A stretch of 64,000 nucleotides of DNA, from positions 56,873 to 120,872 of the forward strand of contig NZ_BOPC01000002.1 in assembly GCF_016863555.1 (NCBI RefSeq), in the 5' to 3' direction. Each line of letters begins with the position of its first letter. The stretch's first letter is position 1. Origin of the DNA: Micromonospora qiuiae (GTDB lineage Bacteria; Actinomycetota; Actinomycetes; Mycobacteriales; Micromonosporaceae). A model generated the notes under the pieces. That model was not told where the DNA came from and made no database searches. It saw only the letters and a program-made list of their open reading frames with translations. Below are positions 48,174 to 58,156 of this stretch, in pieces. The position numbers were made by a program, and so were the translations under genes.

Positions 48174-49384
48174 GTCGGTTCGTCCCGTACGTCGCACTGT
48201 GCCGGGCCATGCTGCTCGGCAGGCTGGCGCTGACGTGGGCGGCGGTCGGCGTCGGCATCCGATTCGTCGACGACATCTGGCAGACCGCCGGTGCCCTTGT
48301 GGTCATCACTACCGCCACCACCGTGCAGGTCACCGTGTTGGGCCGGTGGCCGGACGTGATCCGACGGCGGTTGGGCGTGCTGGCAATCGACGCGGCCATC
48401 ATGATCGCCGTGTTGGTGCTCAGCGAGGGCGGCGTCGCCTTCTTCTGCTACGCCGCCGGCTTTGCCGCGCTGACCGGCGTCCTGCTGGGCACCCGCGCCG
48501 CGCCACTCTGGTTCGCCGACGCGGGGCTCGGGCTCGTCGTGGCGGCGCAACTGCTGGCAAGCGACGGGACGGCAGACTCCAACGCCGCGTCGTTCGTACT
48601 GGCGTTCCCGGTGATCGACATCCTCTGCGGATACGGCGCGGCCTTGATGACCGCAACTGTGGCCCGCTATATCGACGCCTCGATCGCGATGGCGGCCAGC
48701 GCCCACCGCTCGGCGGCGGCGTCCGAGCGGGCGCGGTTGGCACGCGAGCTTCACGACTCGGTCGCGAAGACGCTGCGCGGGGTGTCGTTCGCCGCGGTCG
48801 CCCTGCCCACCCTGCTGCGCCGCCAGCCCGACCTGGCCGAGGAACTCGCCAGCACCGTCTCCGCCGGAGCCGATACCGCGATCCGGGAAACCCGTGAACT
48901 GCTCACCGGGTTGCGCCGGGACGCGCTGGACCGGCCCTTCTCCGAGCATCTGCACCAGGTGTGTCGCGCCTGGACGGAGCGGACCCAGATCCCGGTACGG
49001 CTCGATGTCACCGCGGTCATGGAGCCGACCCCGGCGGTCCGCTACGAGCTGACTGAGATCCTGAACGAAGCGTTGGAGAACGTGGCCCGGCACGCGGACG
49101 CGACACTGGTTCACGTCAGCCTGCACGAACGGGAGAGGCAACTGCTGCTGACCATCCGGGATGACGGCGCGGGCTTCGCCCCACCCGATGACCTGACCAC
49201 GCTCTCCACCGAGGGTAGCTTCGGCATCGTCGGGATGACCGAACGCGCCCAGGCGGCCGGTGGCAGACTCCGGGTCGACTCGGGCAGCGGAAGGGGCACG
49301 ACCGTGGCGGCCTGGGTTCCGCTCGTTGCTGCCGCCGACGCCGCCACGGTCCTGGCCGCCACAGTCCTACCTGTCGGACGGTGA
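48170..49384 (+). CDS. Two-component sensor histidine kinase (NarL/DesK type)
   Basis: A 404-residue membrane kinase. Five or six N-terminal helices span about residues 8-160 with hardly any extracytoplasmic domain, so it may sense a membrane or intramembrane signal. The HisKA_3 dimerisation helix ERARLARELHDSVAKTLRGVSFAA carries the phospho-accepting histidine, and the ATPase domain shows the N box EILNEALENVARHA, IRDDGAGF and FGIVGMTERAQAAGGRLRVDSGSGRGTTV. It overlaps both the small peptide gene before it and the response regulator after it, a three-gene coupled unit. Confidence 0.92.
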   Translation: MSRFVPYVALCRAMLLGRLALTWAAVGVGIRFVDDIWQTAGALVVITTATTVQVTVLGRWPDVIRRRLGVLAIDAAIMIAVLVLSEGGVAFFCYAAGFAALTGVLLGTRAAPLWFADAGLGLVVAAQLLASDGTADSNAASFVLAFPVIDILCGYGAALMTATVARYIDASIAMAASAHRSAAASERARLARELHDSVAKTLRGVSFAAVALPTLLRRQPDLAEELASTVSAGADTAIRETRELLTGLRRDALDRPFSEHLHQVCRAWTERTQIPVRLDVTAVMEPTPAVRYELTEILNEALENVARHADATLVHVSLHERERQLLLTIRDDGAGFAPPDDLTTLSTEGSFGIVGMTERAQAAGGRLRVDSGSGRGTTVAAWVPLVAAADAATVLAATVLPVGR

Positions 49385-50046
49385 CCATGATCGAAATCAT
49401 GATCGTCGACGACAATCCGATCGTTCGGATGGCCTTGCGCGGCTACCTCGCCAGCGCCGAGGACGTCACCGTGGTCGGTGAGGCGCCAGACGGACGAAGC
49501 GCGGTGACCATGGCCCAGCGGATACGTCCGGAGGTGATCCTCCTGGATCACCGGATGCCGATCGCGGATGGGCTCAGCGTGGTCGGTCAGCTCGCCGAGC
49601 ATTCTCGCATTCTCGTCCTGACCAGCGACGACACCGACGATCTCATCGCCGGGATGCTGCGCGGCGGTGCCCGCGGTTACCTGGTGCACGGTGAGTTCGA
49701 TCCGGCCGAGTTACTGCGCGCGGTGCGGGCCCTGGCCGCCGGCCAGGGCTGGTTGTCGCCGCGCAGCGCCTCGGTCACCATAGCCGCGCTTCGCGAGCAG
49801 GCGGCCCGCGAACAGCAGGACGCGGACCGTACGGAGAACGCGCGGGCGCAGCGCGCGGGGTTCGGCCTGACCCGCCGCGAGCAGGAGGTGATGGCGCTGC
49901 TCTCCGCCGGGCATTCGAACGCGGCGATCGCCCGCCAGCTGCTGCTCACCGAGAAGACGGTCAAGAACCATCTAGCCAACATCTTCGCCAAGCTCCAGGC
50001 CACCAACCGCACCGAAGCGGTGGTGCGGTGGACGGGCCGACACTAG
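49381..50046 (+). CDS. LuxR/NarL-family response regulator
   Basis: A 221-residue regulator with a receiver domain (IMIVDDNPIVRMALRGYL, phospho-Asp in VILLDHRMP, Thr/Ser in LVLTSDDTD, and a K-to-H change at GYLVHG) and a C-terminal LuxR helix-turn-helix LTRREQEVMALLSAGHSNAAIARQLLLTEKTVKNHLANIFAKL. The GTG at 49381 overlaps the kinase stop; an ATG two codons later is an alternative. It should be phosphorylated by the adjacent kinase; targets are unknown. Confidence 0.93.
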   Translation: MTMIEIMIVDDNPIVRMALRGYLASAEDVTVVGEAPDGRSAVTMAQRIRPEVILLDHRMPIADGLSVVGQLAEHSRILVLTSDDTDDLIAGMLRGGARGYLVHGEFDPAELLRAVRALAAGQGWLSPRSASVTIAALREQAAREQQDADRTENARAQRAGFGLTRREQEVMALLSAGHSNAAIARQLLLTEKTVKNHLANIFAKLQATNRTEAVVRWTGRH

Positions 50047-50511
50047 GACGACATCGCCCATTCGAGCACCCGCTCGGTTGAACGCCGCGGCCCGAGCACC
50101 CGTTGTACTGGCGACGGGCGCTTCCGCCCGGCACCACCGCCTGGATGGGGTAGCCATGAGCGACATCAGCGGAGAGCCGAGCAACGGTGACGGCAACGAC
50201 AAAGAGCTCGTCACTGCACTTATCGTTCACCCCTGCTCGGCGGAGCGGGCCGACCTGGGCGCGGTGCTCGAATCCGGCGAACGGATCCAGGTCGTCGGTC
50301 TCACCGGTGACGGCAACGAGGCGGTGCACCTGGCGCACCGCCTGCGTCCCGCCGTGATTCTGCTCGACGACGGGGTCACCGCGCCGGGCAAGCCGAACCT
50401 GGTCCGCGCCCTGGCTCAATGGTCACCAGTGATCGCCCTGACCGCCGCCACGGAATGCCGGGCGATCACGGCGCTGCTCTGCGCGCCGGTGCGCGGCTGC
50501 CTGGTGTACGG

Positions 50512-51291
<780 letters not shown>

Positions 51292-51579
51292 GTGGTTCTA
51301 CTCCTTCAGCCCGGAAATGATCTAACCGGGCAACCACGACGGATGGTAGTGAACCTCTAGTTCGAGACACCTGAGGCGAAGGACCCAGAAAGGCCCAGAC
51401 GCGATCCCGGACGGGCCGGCCAACCTCCGCGGAGGGAGGGTCGCCTCCGGTCGTTTGGCCGACCGGTCCGCGACTTCGGCGGCAGAGTTTGGGTGTCGAT
51501 TGAACCGGTCGGGCCGCTAGCCCGTAAGGCGGTCATCCGGTTCTCCGGGCGCCGGGAGTTGACACAGGAGAGGACCCAC
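51292..51579. other. Divergent intergenic region sigma / HExxH gene
   Basis: About 290 bases separate the two starts. It must hold both promoters; I see no clear operator, and no frame with convincing codon use. Confidence 0.4.
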
Positions 51580-52380
51580 GTGGGCAAGAAGGACAGGGAC
51601 AAGAACGACATCAAGATGAGCCGACTGACCTACGAGCGGCGCCTTCGCCAGATAAACGGCGGGCGAGAGCCCGCGTCTCAGTCGAGTTCGGACTCCGACG
51701 AGGCCGACCTCCGGGACGCCACGGCCATGCGGATGGGAGATGTCCAGTTTGTGGAGCTTGCCGATGGGCAGGCCGCCCATTGGAGCTCGACCGGGCCCGG
51801 TCAGCCCAATCAGGTCACCTACGATCCCAACTACCCCTACGCCGCGCCGGGGCAGCCGGGCCTGACGGCCCAGGGCAGTCTCAACCACGAGGTGGGCGGC
51901 CACGAGCACGCGGACCAGGTATATCAGCATCCTGACGACCCGGACCTACGGGCGGTCAACATGCACCTGCCCGGCAACGACGCGGACGACCCCGCTCTCT
52001 CGGCGTCCTTCCAACAGCAGACCGACACCATCGTCGAGAACTGGAACGAGGTGCGGAATGCGATCGGTCGTGATTCGAGCATCCACGCACATGCCGACTG
52101 GGCCAGATACGTGGACACCCGAGTTGAATATGCTCAAGCGACCGCGCACGTGCACAACGAGTCGGTCGCCGGTGACACGCTCGACTCGCTGGGCAGGGCG
52201 AGGCTTGCCGACGGTCCGGTCGGTAACCAACTCCGTGCCATCTTGCAGGAGGCCAGCATTCGCCAGCAACACGGCGGCGAGGTGCAGCGAATCGGACCGG
52301 TGGTGAGCAGCTCATCCACCCGGACATCGTCGTACCGCAACTCCCTGCCTGCCGAGAAACCCCAGGGCAGGAAGAAGTGA
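51580..52380 (+). CDS. HExxH-motif putative metallopeptidase
   Basis: I do not recognise the family. The 266-residue product has a basic N-terminus (GKKDRDKNDIKMSRLTYERRLR), a Tyr/Pro-rich stretch (VTYDPNYPYAAPGQPGL) and then SLNHEVGGHEHADQVYQ: H103-E-V-G-G-H107 is the zinc-peptidase signature. Further His/Asp residues follow (SSIHAHADWARY) but no definite third ligand. It lacks a signal peptide. The GTG at 51580 has GGAGAGG upstream. It overlaps the DUF4913 gene by four bases and lies beside a secretion/conjugation operon, so a translocated effector or transfer-associated role is possible but unproven. Confidence 0.65.
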   Translation: MGKKDRDKNDIKMSRLTYERRLRQINGGREPASQSSSDSDEADLRDATAMRMGDVQFVELADGQAAHWSSTGPGQPNQVTYDPNYPYAAPGQPGLTAQGSLNHEVGGHEHADQVYQHPDDPDLRAVNMHLPGNDADDPALSASFQQQTDTIVENWNEVRNAIGRDSSIHAHADWARYVDTRVEYAQATAHVHNESVAGDTLDSLGRARLADGPVGNQLRAILQEASIRQQHGGEVQRIGPVVSSSSTRTSSYRNSLPAEKPQGRKK

Positions 52381-52850
52381 CGGCACCGACCGAGCGCCGT
52401 CACGAGCCGGATTCGGCGACTCCGCTCTCCCCGCCGGGCCGACTGCCCGCGCCGCCCCCACCACCCACCCCACGCTTCATCTACTACCTCGATGGAGACG
52501 AGTACGACAAGGCGATGATCCGCCTGAGTCTCTGGGTCGAACACGTCCTGCTACCGACGTACGGCCGAGAGACGACCTCGGCCGCGCCCTGGTGCCCGAC
52601 CTGGTGGCACCACACCGAGGCGGTGGCCCACCTGCACGCGCTGTGGATGGCCTGGGAGGAGTTGACCGGCAACCCGGGCGGTGCCCTGGGCCCGGCCAAC
52701 TGGCATCGGGACTACCTGGGTCCGACAATGAGCGCCCTCCGCGACCCGGCTGGCCCCTTCGCCGGCTGCAAGGCGGGCGTGCATCGCGACAAACAGCCAC
52801 CGACGGTCGCCGAGTATCCGGGTTCATTCTCGGATGACGGCGGCGCATGA
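52377..52850 (+). CDS. DUF4913 protein
   Basis: A 157-residue protein with a Pro-rich N-terminus followed by FIYYLDGDEYDKAMIRLSLWVEHVLLPTYG, CPTWWHHTEAVAHLHALWMAWEEL and WHRDYLGPTMSALRDPAGPFAGC, the pattern of DUF4913. In actinobacteria this family is commonly found in conjugative and integrative elements; function is unknown. The GTG start overlaps the HExxH gene stop. A hairpin follows. Confidence 0.82.
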   Translation: MTAPTERRHEPDSATPLSPPGRLPAPPPPPTPRFIYYLDGDEYDKAMIRLSLWVEHVLLPTYGRETTSAAPWCPTWWHHTEAVAHLHALWMAWEELTGNPGGALGPANWHRDYLGPTMSALRDPAGPFAGCKAGVHRDKQPPTVAEYPGSFSDDGGA

Positions 52851-52867
52851 GGCCGGCCCGTCGTTGA

Positions 52868-52904
52868 CACCGGGCGGACCTCGCGAGGCGAGGGCCGCCC
52901 GGTG
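52868..52904. terminator. Hairpin terminator after the DUF4913 gene
   Basis: Perfect ten-base arms (CACCGGGCGG / CCGCCCGGTG) around a 17-base loop, 17 bases after the stop at 52850. Confidence 0.75.
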
Positions 52905-52919
52905 TACCGCTGCACGCCC

Positions 52920-53018
52920 CTCGGGCTCGGGATGACCGAACGCGCCCAAGCGGTCGGCGCCGGCCTACCAGCCGTATCGACCCGTACGGTGCCCCGGCGC
53001 CCGTTCACCTGGTTCTAG
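52920..53018 (+). pseudogene. C-terminal remnant of a histidine kinase
   Basis: The frame reads LGLGMTERAQAVGAGLPAV and stops at 53018. GMTERAQAxGG is the G2-box region of NarL-type kinases; 22 bases here are identical to the intact kinase gene at 49230-49251. After that the match decays. It is the tail of a lost or duplicated kinase gene. Confidence 0.6.
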
Positions 53019-53085
53019 AAGTACTCGTGTCACTTCACTTCGTGCTGTTGTCGGTCCACATGCCTGCGCGAGACCGACGTTTGGC

Positions 53086-54567
53086 CTAACACCTCAGGGC
53101 GCCCTCGTCGCCGGGATCGACGCCCAGGGTGGCGGCGAACCGTTTGTACGCGTCGACCCGAGCCTGCACCTGGGCGCTGTTGCCGCCGCCGCATTCCAGG
53201 GCACCGTTGATGGTCCGGATGGTCTCACCGAATCCCCCACCTCCGGTGATCGCGTCGTGGGCGGTCATCGACCCCGCACCGCTCTGAGTCATCCAGAACC
53301 AGAGCGCGGTCTGCCAGGCCACCGAGGAATCGTTCTTCACCAGATCCGGATTGTTGAGCAGGTCCAGACCGAGCGCGTCGCCCGCGGCCTTGTAGTTGGT
53401 GTTCCAGCTGAGTTGGATCGGCCCGCGACCGTGGTAGGCGGTCTGACCGGCCGGACATCCATAGGGCTGGCCGGCGTCGCAGTAGTTGCCCCAGGCAGCC
53501 TGGTTGATCTCCTCGACGTGCACCAGCCCACCAGATTCATGGTTGATGTTGGCGAGGAAGGCGGCGAGTTCCCGCTTGCGGGTCTGTTCGTTCCCGGTGC
53601 CGGCGAAGGCGGGGAACTTTTTCATCGCGTCGGTCAGGCCGGCGTAGCTGTAGAAGGAGTTCCGGTGGGGAAACATCGCGTTGAACGTGGATCCGCTGAG
53701 CAATGTCGCACCGTCGCCGTCCGGGTCGGCATTCGTACCGTCCTGGGTAGGAGGAGTGGTCGGGGAGGTCGGGTCAGCGGCCGGGTCGTCGCCGTCACCA
53801 TCAGCGTCGGTGTCGGGCTCCTCGTCGTCGGTGGCGGTGTACTTCGCGAACAGCCCACGAATCTGGAACGGGTAGCTATCCAGGACGAGTACGGGCATGC
53901 CTCCGTTGGCCTCGACTGCCGGCAGCCCCATTTCCCAGGCCATCAGGGTCAGGGTGAGATGGTCGCCGGCGACCTTTTTGTCTTTCAGAAGCCGCTGGGT
54001 CTCCACGGCCAGATGGCAGAAGTACCGGGCGTGGGCGTGGATGGAGTCCTCGGCGTCGAGCACGGAGGCTTCGCCGCTGTCGTCGTCGTCCTCGCCGTAC
54101 TCGTCGAACACCTCGTCGGTCAGTTGGGAAAGCCCCTTGCCGCCCTGCGGGCCTTTCTTCTCCGCGCCGAACTCGGAGGCGTAGTCGATCTGCGCCGCGA
54201 TGATCACGGGGGTGAGCAGGTCACACTTCTTGGCGGCGGACTTGATCGGTGCGACGAGATCCTGGTCCGGCACGTTCTTTCCGCTGAACGTGCCGCGGCC
54301 GTCTCCGCCGGACAGCTCGATCACGGCGTTGATGCTGTTGGTGCTGGACGCCGAGGCGCTGGGGTCCGTCTCGGGCGAGATGGAACTCATTTGAGATCCG
54401 CCGGCCATCCCGAAGATGACGAGCAGGATGATCAGCGCCAGCAGCGCCAGGATCACCAGCGGGAACATCCCGACCATCGAGATGACCACCCAGAGAAGCT
54501 GCGCCGAGTCGAACTTGGTCAGGGGCTTCGTCGCCTGCCCGGCCGCCCTCATCTTCCCCGCTGCCAT
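53086..54567 (-). CDS. Membrane-anchored GH19 chitinase/lysozyme-like conjugation protein
   Basis: A 493-residue protein at the end of the transfer operon. One membrane helix (about 22-54) is followed by a lytic-transglycosylase-like segment (CDLLTPVIIAAQIDYASEFG, GGKGLSQLT), an acidic Asp/Pro/Thr linker (about 250-285), and a GH19 domain (FNAMFPHRNSFYSYAGLTDAMKKF, FLANINHESGGLVHVEE with the catalytic Glu, AYHGRGPIQLSWNTNYKAAGDAL). GH19 enzymes cut chitin or peptidoglycan; in this operon the enzyme likely opens the cell wall for the secretion channel, the role of VirB1-type hydrolases. The ATG at 54567 is five bases after the VirD4-like stop. Confidence 0.85.
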   Translation of the reverse strand: MAAGKMRAAGQATKPLTKFDSAQLLWVVISMVGMFPLVILALLALIILLVIFGMAGGSQMSSISPETDPSASASSTNSINAVIELSGGDGRGTFSGKNVPDQDLVAPIKSAAKKCDLLTPVIIAAQIDYASEFGAEKKGPQGGKGLSQLTDEVFDEYGEDDDDSGEASVLDAEDSIHAHARYFCHLAVETQRLLKDKKVAGDHLTLTLMAWEMGLPAVEANGGMPVLVLDSYPFQIRGLFAKYTATDDEEPDTDADGDGDDPAADPTSPTTPPTQDGTNADPDGDGATLLSGSTFNAMFPHRNSFYSYAGLTDAMKKFPAFAGTGNEQTRKRELAAFLANINHESGGLVHVEEINQAAWGNYCDAGQPYGCPAGQTAYHGRGPIQLSWNTNYKAAGDALGLDLLNNPDLVKNDSSVAWQTALWFWMTQSGAGSMTAHDAITGGGGFGETIRTINGALECGGGNSAQVQARVDAYKRFAATLGVDPGDEGALRC

Positions 54568-54572
54568 GCCGG

Positions 54573-56342
54573 TCAGCCGAACTGGCGGGACTCGCGGCGG
54601 TGCCATTCCGCCGCGGCCCGGTCGGTGATGGCCTGCATCTCGGTCTTGGCAGCCGCAGAAATCATCGCGGCGTTCGGCTCCTTGTACCAGGGACGCAGCC
54701 GGATCAGCGCCGGCCGCACGCCGGTGGCCAGCAGCAGCGCGGTGCCCTTGGGCAGGGCTCGGATCTTGTCCGCCGGCAGCACCTGCTCCTGCCGGTACGA
54801 CACCGACCGGGACGTGCCGTCCTTGGAGCGGGAGTAGCTGGAAGTCCCCACGTCGTGCTGGCCGACCAGTCTGGCGACCTTGTCGACGAAGTCGGCGTCG
54901 TCCAACCCGGCACCAAGCAGCTTGATGGTGGCGGCGCTCCACAACGCGTCCATCCCGGGCTCGCCCCAGACCCGCACTCCCTGCCGGTAGCTCTGCAACA
55001 GGGTCACCACGCTGATGCCCCGCGAGCCGAGGTGGCTGTAGAGGTCGGGCAGGTCGGAGATGCGGCAGACGTTTGCGGCCTCGTCCAGGATGGCGGTCAT
55101 CGGCGGGTCCAGCCGTCCGCCCATCCGCTCGGCGGCGACCACTGCGGCGCGGATGACGGTGTCGGCCAAGCCGGCGATGACCCCGGCTGCGGATCCGCCA
55201 CCGTCCTTGGAGAGCAGGTAGAGGGTGTCCCGGCCGAGTACGTGCTCCTCCGGGATGAACTCCGGCAGGTCCGGGTCGGGGCTGACCCAGGCCAGAATCT
55301 CCGGGTCGAGCAGACAGGCGACGCACTGCCGGGCGGTCTCGTAGATACCGTCACGGGTCTCCACCGCACCGCGTACGGTGCCCTGCAACTGATCGGCCAT
55401 CGCCGACATGCCGGCATCCCGGAGCAGGTCGATCGGGGTGCGGTCGGCCGGGTCGGCGAGCCAGGACAGCAGGTGGTTGACCGACGAACCGCTACGCGAG
55501 GCGGCGAGGAAGAGCGCGGTCAGCGTGTTCTGGGCCGCGGCGATCCAGAAATCCTTCTTCGACGAGTCGTCGTTGACCGAGCTGACGAAGTGGCCGGCCA
55601 GCCGTCGCGCACCTTCGATGCTGTCGCAGCCGCGGAGCATGTCCCACCACATATCGCGTTCGGTGTACGCGATGCCCTGCGGATCGAAGGTCCAGACCCG
55701 GCCGACCTTCGCGCGCTCCTGCCGGGTCACGGTGAACACGTCGGACTTGTTCGAGGTCAGTAGGACCGCGCCGGGGGCCCGCAGCACCCGGGGAATGGCG
55801 ATCCCGGTGGACTTTCCGGCTCGCGGTGCCATCAGGTCGAGCTCGACGTCCTCGTAGGAGGACCGCAACTCGGGCCCGGCGGGCATCAGCTCGCCGAGCA
55901 GGTTGCCGGTGTCGTCGGCGCTCAGCCGGGGAAGGTCCCTGAGCGACGGCCGCAGCTCGCGGGCGCGGGCCTCGCGGCCCTTGCCGATCATGCCGCTGAG
56001 TTCGTCCGATCGGGCGAGACTGCGGGGCTCCCGGAGCCGGAGCCAGCGGACGACTCCCCGCACGAGCAGGGCCAGCGGGCTGCTACCGAGCAGGACCAAC
56101 GCCACCGCCGCGCCATAGACCAGGTACGGCGGCACCCCGGGCCAGACCTTCTCGGTGTTCCCGGTGACCATGCTGCTGTAGGCGTCCAGGGTGAACGGAG
56201 CGGGTTGCCAGCCGTGCCCGGTCAGCACGGCAGCGAACGCGCCGCCCAACCAGAGCAGTACGAAGATCACCAGGTTGAGCAACGCGAAGCCGGGAATCAA
56301 CCAGGGCAGGTACTCCTGCCCGATCCCACCTGGGCGGCTCAT
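54573..56342 (-). CDS. Type IV secretion coupling protein (VirD4/TraG-like)
   Basis: Hexameric motor that hands DNA or protein substrates to the secretion channel. The 589-residue product has two N-terminal membrane helices (about 12-42 and 72-98), Walker A APRAGKSTG (172-180), the GAVLLTSNKSDVFTVT strand, and Walker B MTAILDEAANV (415-425), with the conserved LLQSYRQG and LLLATGVRPALIRLRPWY end. It starts in the stop of the VirB4-like gene (ATGA overlap). Confidence 0.9.
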   Translation of the reverse strand: MSRPGGIGQEYLPWLIPGFALLNLVIFVLLWLGGAFAAVLTGHGWQPAPFTLDAYSSMVTGNTEKVWPGVPPYLVYGAAVALVLLGSSPLALLVRGVVRWLRLREPRSLARSDELSGMIGKGREARARELRPSLRDLPRLSADDTGNLLGELMPAGPELRSSYEDVELDLMAPRAGKSTGIAIPRVLRAPGAVLLTSNKSDVFTVTRQERAKVGRVWTFDPQGIAYTERDMWWDMLRGCDSIEGARRLAGHFVSSVNDDSSKKDFWIAAAQNTLTALFLAASRSGSSVNHLLSWLADPADRTPIDLLRDAGMSAMADQLQGTVRGAVETRDGIYETARQCVACLLDPEILAWVSPDPDLPEFIPEEHVLGRDTLYLLSKDGGGSAAGVIAGLADTVIRAAVVAAERMGGRLDPPMTAILDEAANVCRISDLPDLYSHLGSRGISVVTLLQSYRQGVRVWGEPGMDALWSAATIKLLGAGLDDADFVDKVARLVGQHDVGTSSYSRSKDGTSRSVSYRQEQVLPADKIRALPKGTALLLATGVRPALIRLRPWYKEPNAAMISAAAKTEMQAITDRAAAEWHRRESRQFG

Positions 56343-58156
56343 CGGTGCCCCGCATCGTGGTGTCCCGCGTCGTGGTGCTCCTGTTCGCCGCCCTGGTGCG
56401 GCAGCATGTCCAGCGTGCTGGGCAGGTCGCCTCCGGTCACCGCGCGCATCACGGCGGCCCGTTCGGCCCGCATCCGGTCCGCATCACCGTTGGCGACCCA
56501 GCGCGTGTTCGTGTCGTGCAGGTGGCGTTCGGCGTCGGTGATCGCGACCCGGATCGGGATGCCGGGACGTCCACCTACCTTGATCAGAAAGCGGCCCCGA
56601 CCGGGCGGCTCCTCGTGCCCGCCGTCCTGGGCCCAGCCCGGCGGCGACGACCAGGACGAGACCAACTCGATCTCGCGCCGGGACAACCCCACCACCCGCC
56701 CCAGATCCTCCATCTCCGCCTTGGGTAGGCCGGCGCAGGCCACCATGCCGGCGCGCTCGACGAAACCTCGGGCCTTGGCCTTGTCCGCCTCCGATCCCAG
56801 CGCCTCGGCGTCCTTCAGAGTGTGGGTGATCTTAGCGTCGGCGAGGCCGAGGGAGCGGTTCAATCGGGTGAGGGCGTCGATCCGGTCGACGATGCCGGAG
56901 GCCGCGCGCAGCGGTCGCCACAACTCGTCGAGGACGGTGAAGAACCACCGTCTGGGTGCCAGCCCCGCGTCGGCCAGGGCGTGCGAGGCGGCCACCGTGC
57001 CCAACCCGTCCGACCAGGCCGCGAGCATCGCCGCTGCGGTCAACTGTCCGTCCGCTTCACCGATGCGGGAGATGTCGATGCAGACGGCGGTGGCGTCCGG
57101 GTCGACCCGAGTCGAGGTGTCCGAGGCGAAGGTGTCGCCGAGCGGGCCGTCGAGGATGCCGAGCAGCGACCGGTGCAGCGGGTCGACGGCATCGCGGTAG
57201 CGGGATTCCTGGCCCCGGTCGAGGGTCACCTGCCGGACCTGGGGCGGCCCCTCCTCCAGCACGTTGAGCAGGTCGGGCAGCCGGAACGTCTGCCCCTGCG
57301 GCGTACGCTCGCGCAGGTGCCGCAGGCAGGCGGAGAGCACCGACTGCTCGTGGTCGCTGATCGGCGCGCCGCGCACGATGGTGAGCAGCGCCGCGACCAT
57401 GTTGAGGACCCGGCCGTGGGTCTCGGCGGCCAGGGCCTGCCCCGCCTGTCCGCCGATCTTCGCGGCGGCCAACCCCATCGCACCGGGGTCCAGGACGTTC
57501 AGACCGCCGACGCCGCGAGCGATGGAGATGACCTGCCCGCCGAGGGCCCGGACGGTGTCGGCGTAGTCGGGTTTGAGGTCGCCGAGCACCAGTGGCACGA
57601 CGCCCTGTGCGCTCAACCCGATCAACATCCGGTTGATCAGCGTCGACTTGCCGAGGCCAGGCATGCCGAGCATGAACAGCGACGGATTGGAGATGTAGCG
57701 GGCCCGAGTGAACCAGTTGAGCGGGTCACCGCAGACCGTCGCTCCGGTGTGGATGTGCTGGCCGAGTGGGATCCCGGTCATCGGGGCACCGGAGCCGGAG
57801 GCGAAGGGCCACAGCCCGCAGGCCTGCACGGTCGTCGCCCGCCACATGGTTGGCGGGTCCAACGCGGCCACCCGGCCGCCACCGAGGGCGTACGAGCCAC
57901 GGTGCGGGACGCTGTCGTGCCCGTTGGCCCTGGCCAGTCGCCGCAGATACCGCTGTTCGGCCGCTTCCTCCTGGGCCCGGCGTCGGCGTTCGCGGCGCAG
58001 CGCCCGAGGCGTCTGCTGGCCCGTCTCGTCGGGTTCCCGGTCCTGCGCCTCGGCCGGCGGCACCACCAGGTCGGACATGGCCGTGACCGGCCCGGAGGCG
58101 TGCCGGGGCCAGCCCGCGCCGAGATCACGCAGCCGGGCACCGATAGTGGGCGTCAC
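56339..58156 (-). CDS. VirB4-like conjugation ATPase
   Basis: A 605-residue ATPase that powers assembly and transport in type IV secretion. Walker A is LGMPGLGKSTLINRMLIGL (about 165-183) and Walker B RRWFFTVLDELWRPL; LVLGDLKPDYADTVRALGGQV lies between. The N-terminal VirB4 domain is not in this polypeptide but in the preceding SCO6880-type protein, the split arrangement known in actinobacteria. The GTG at 58156 has GGAGG upstream and overlaps the preceding stop. The C-terminus is His/Asp-rich (HHDAGHHDAGHR). Confidence 0.87.
   Translation of the reverse strand: MTPTIGARLRDLGAGWPRHASGPVTAMSDLVVPPAEAQDREPDETGQQTPRALRRERRRRAQEEAAEQRYLRRLARANGHDSVPHRGSYALGGGRVAALDPPTMWRATTVQACGLWPFASGSGAPMTGIPLGQHIHTGATVCGDPLNWFTRARYISNPSLFMLGMPGLGKSTLINRMLIGLSAQGVVPLVLGDLKPDYADTVRALGGQVISIARGVGGLNVLDPGAMGLAAAKIGGQAGQALAAETHGRVLNMVAALLTIVRGAPISDHEQSVLSACLRHLRERTPQGQTFRLPDLLNVLEEGPPQVRQVTLDRGQESRYRDAVDPLHRSLLGILDGPLGDTFASDTSTRVDPDATAVCIDISRIGEADGQLTAAAMLAAWSDGLGTVAASHALADAGLAPRRWFFTVLDELWRPLRAASGIVDRIDALTRLNRSLGLADAKITHTLKDAEALGSEADKAKARGFVERAGMVACAGLPKAEMEDLGRVVGLSRREIELVSSWSSPPGWAQDGGHEEPPGRGRFLIKVGGRPGIPIRVAITDAERHLHDTNTRWVANGDADRMRAERAAVMRAVTGGDLPSTLDMLPHQGGEQEHHDAGHHDAGHR

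Noticed and set aside
48157..49141. Leftward frame antisense to the histidine kinase
   Set aside because: Its composition is His/Gln/Arg-rich and no start signal is present; the plus strand carries all kinase motifs.
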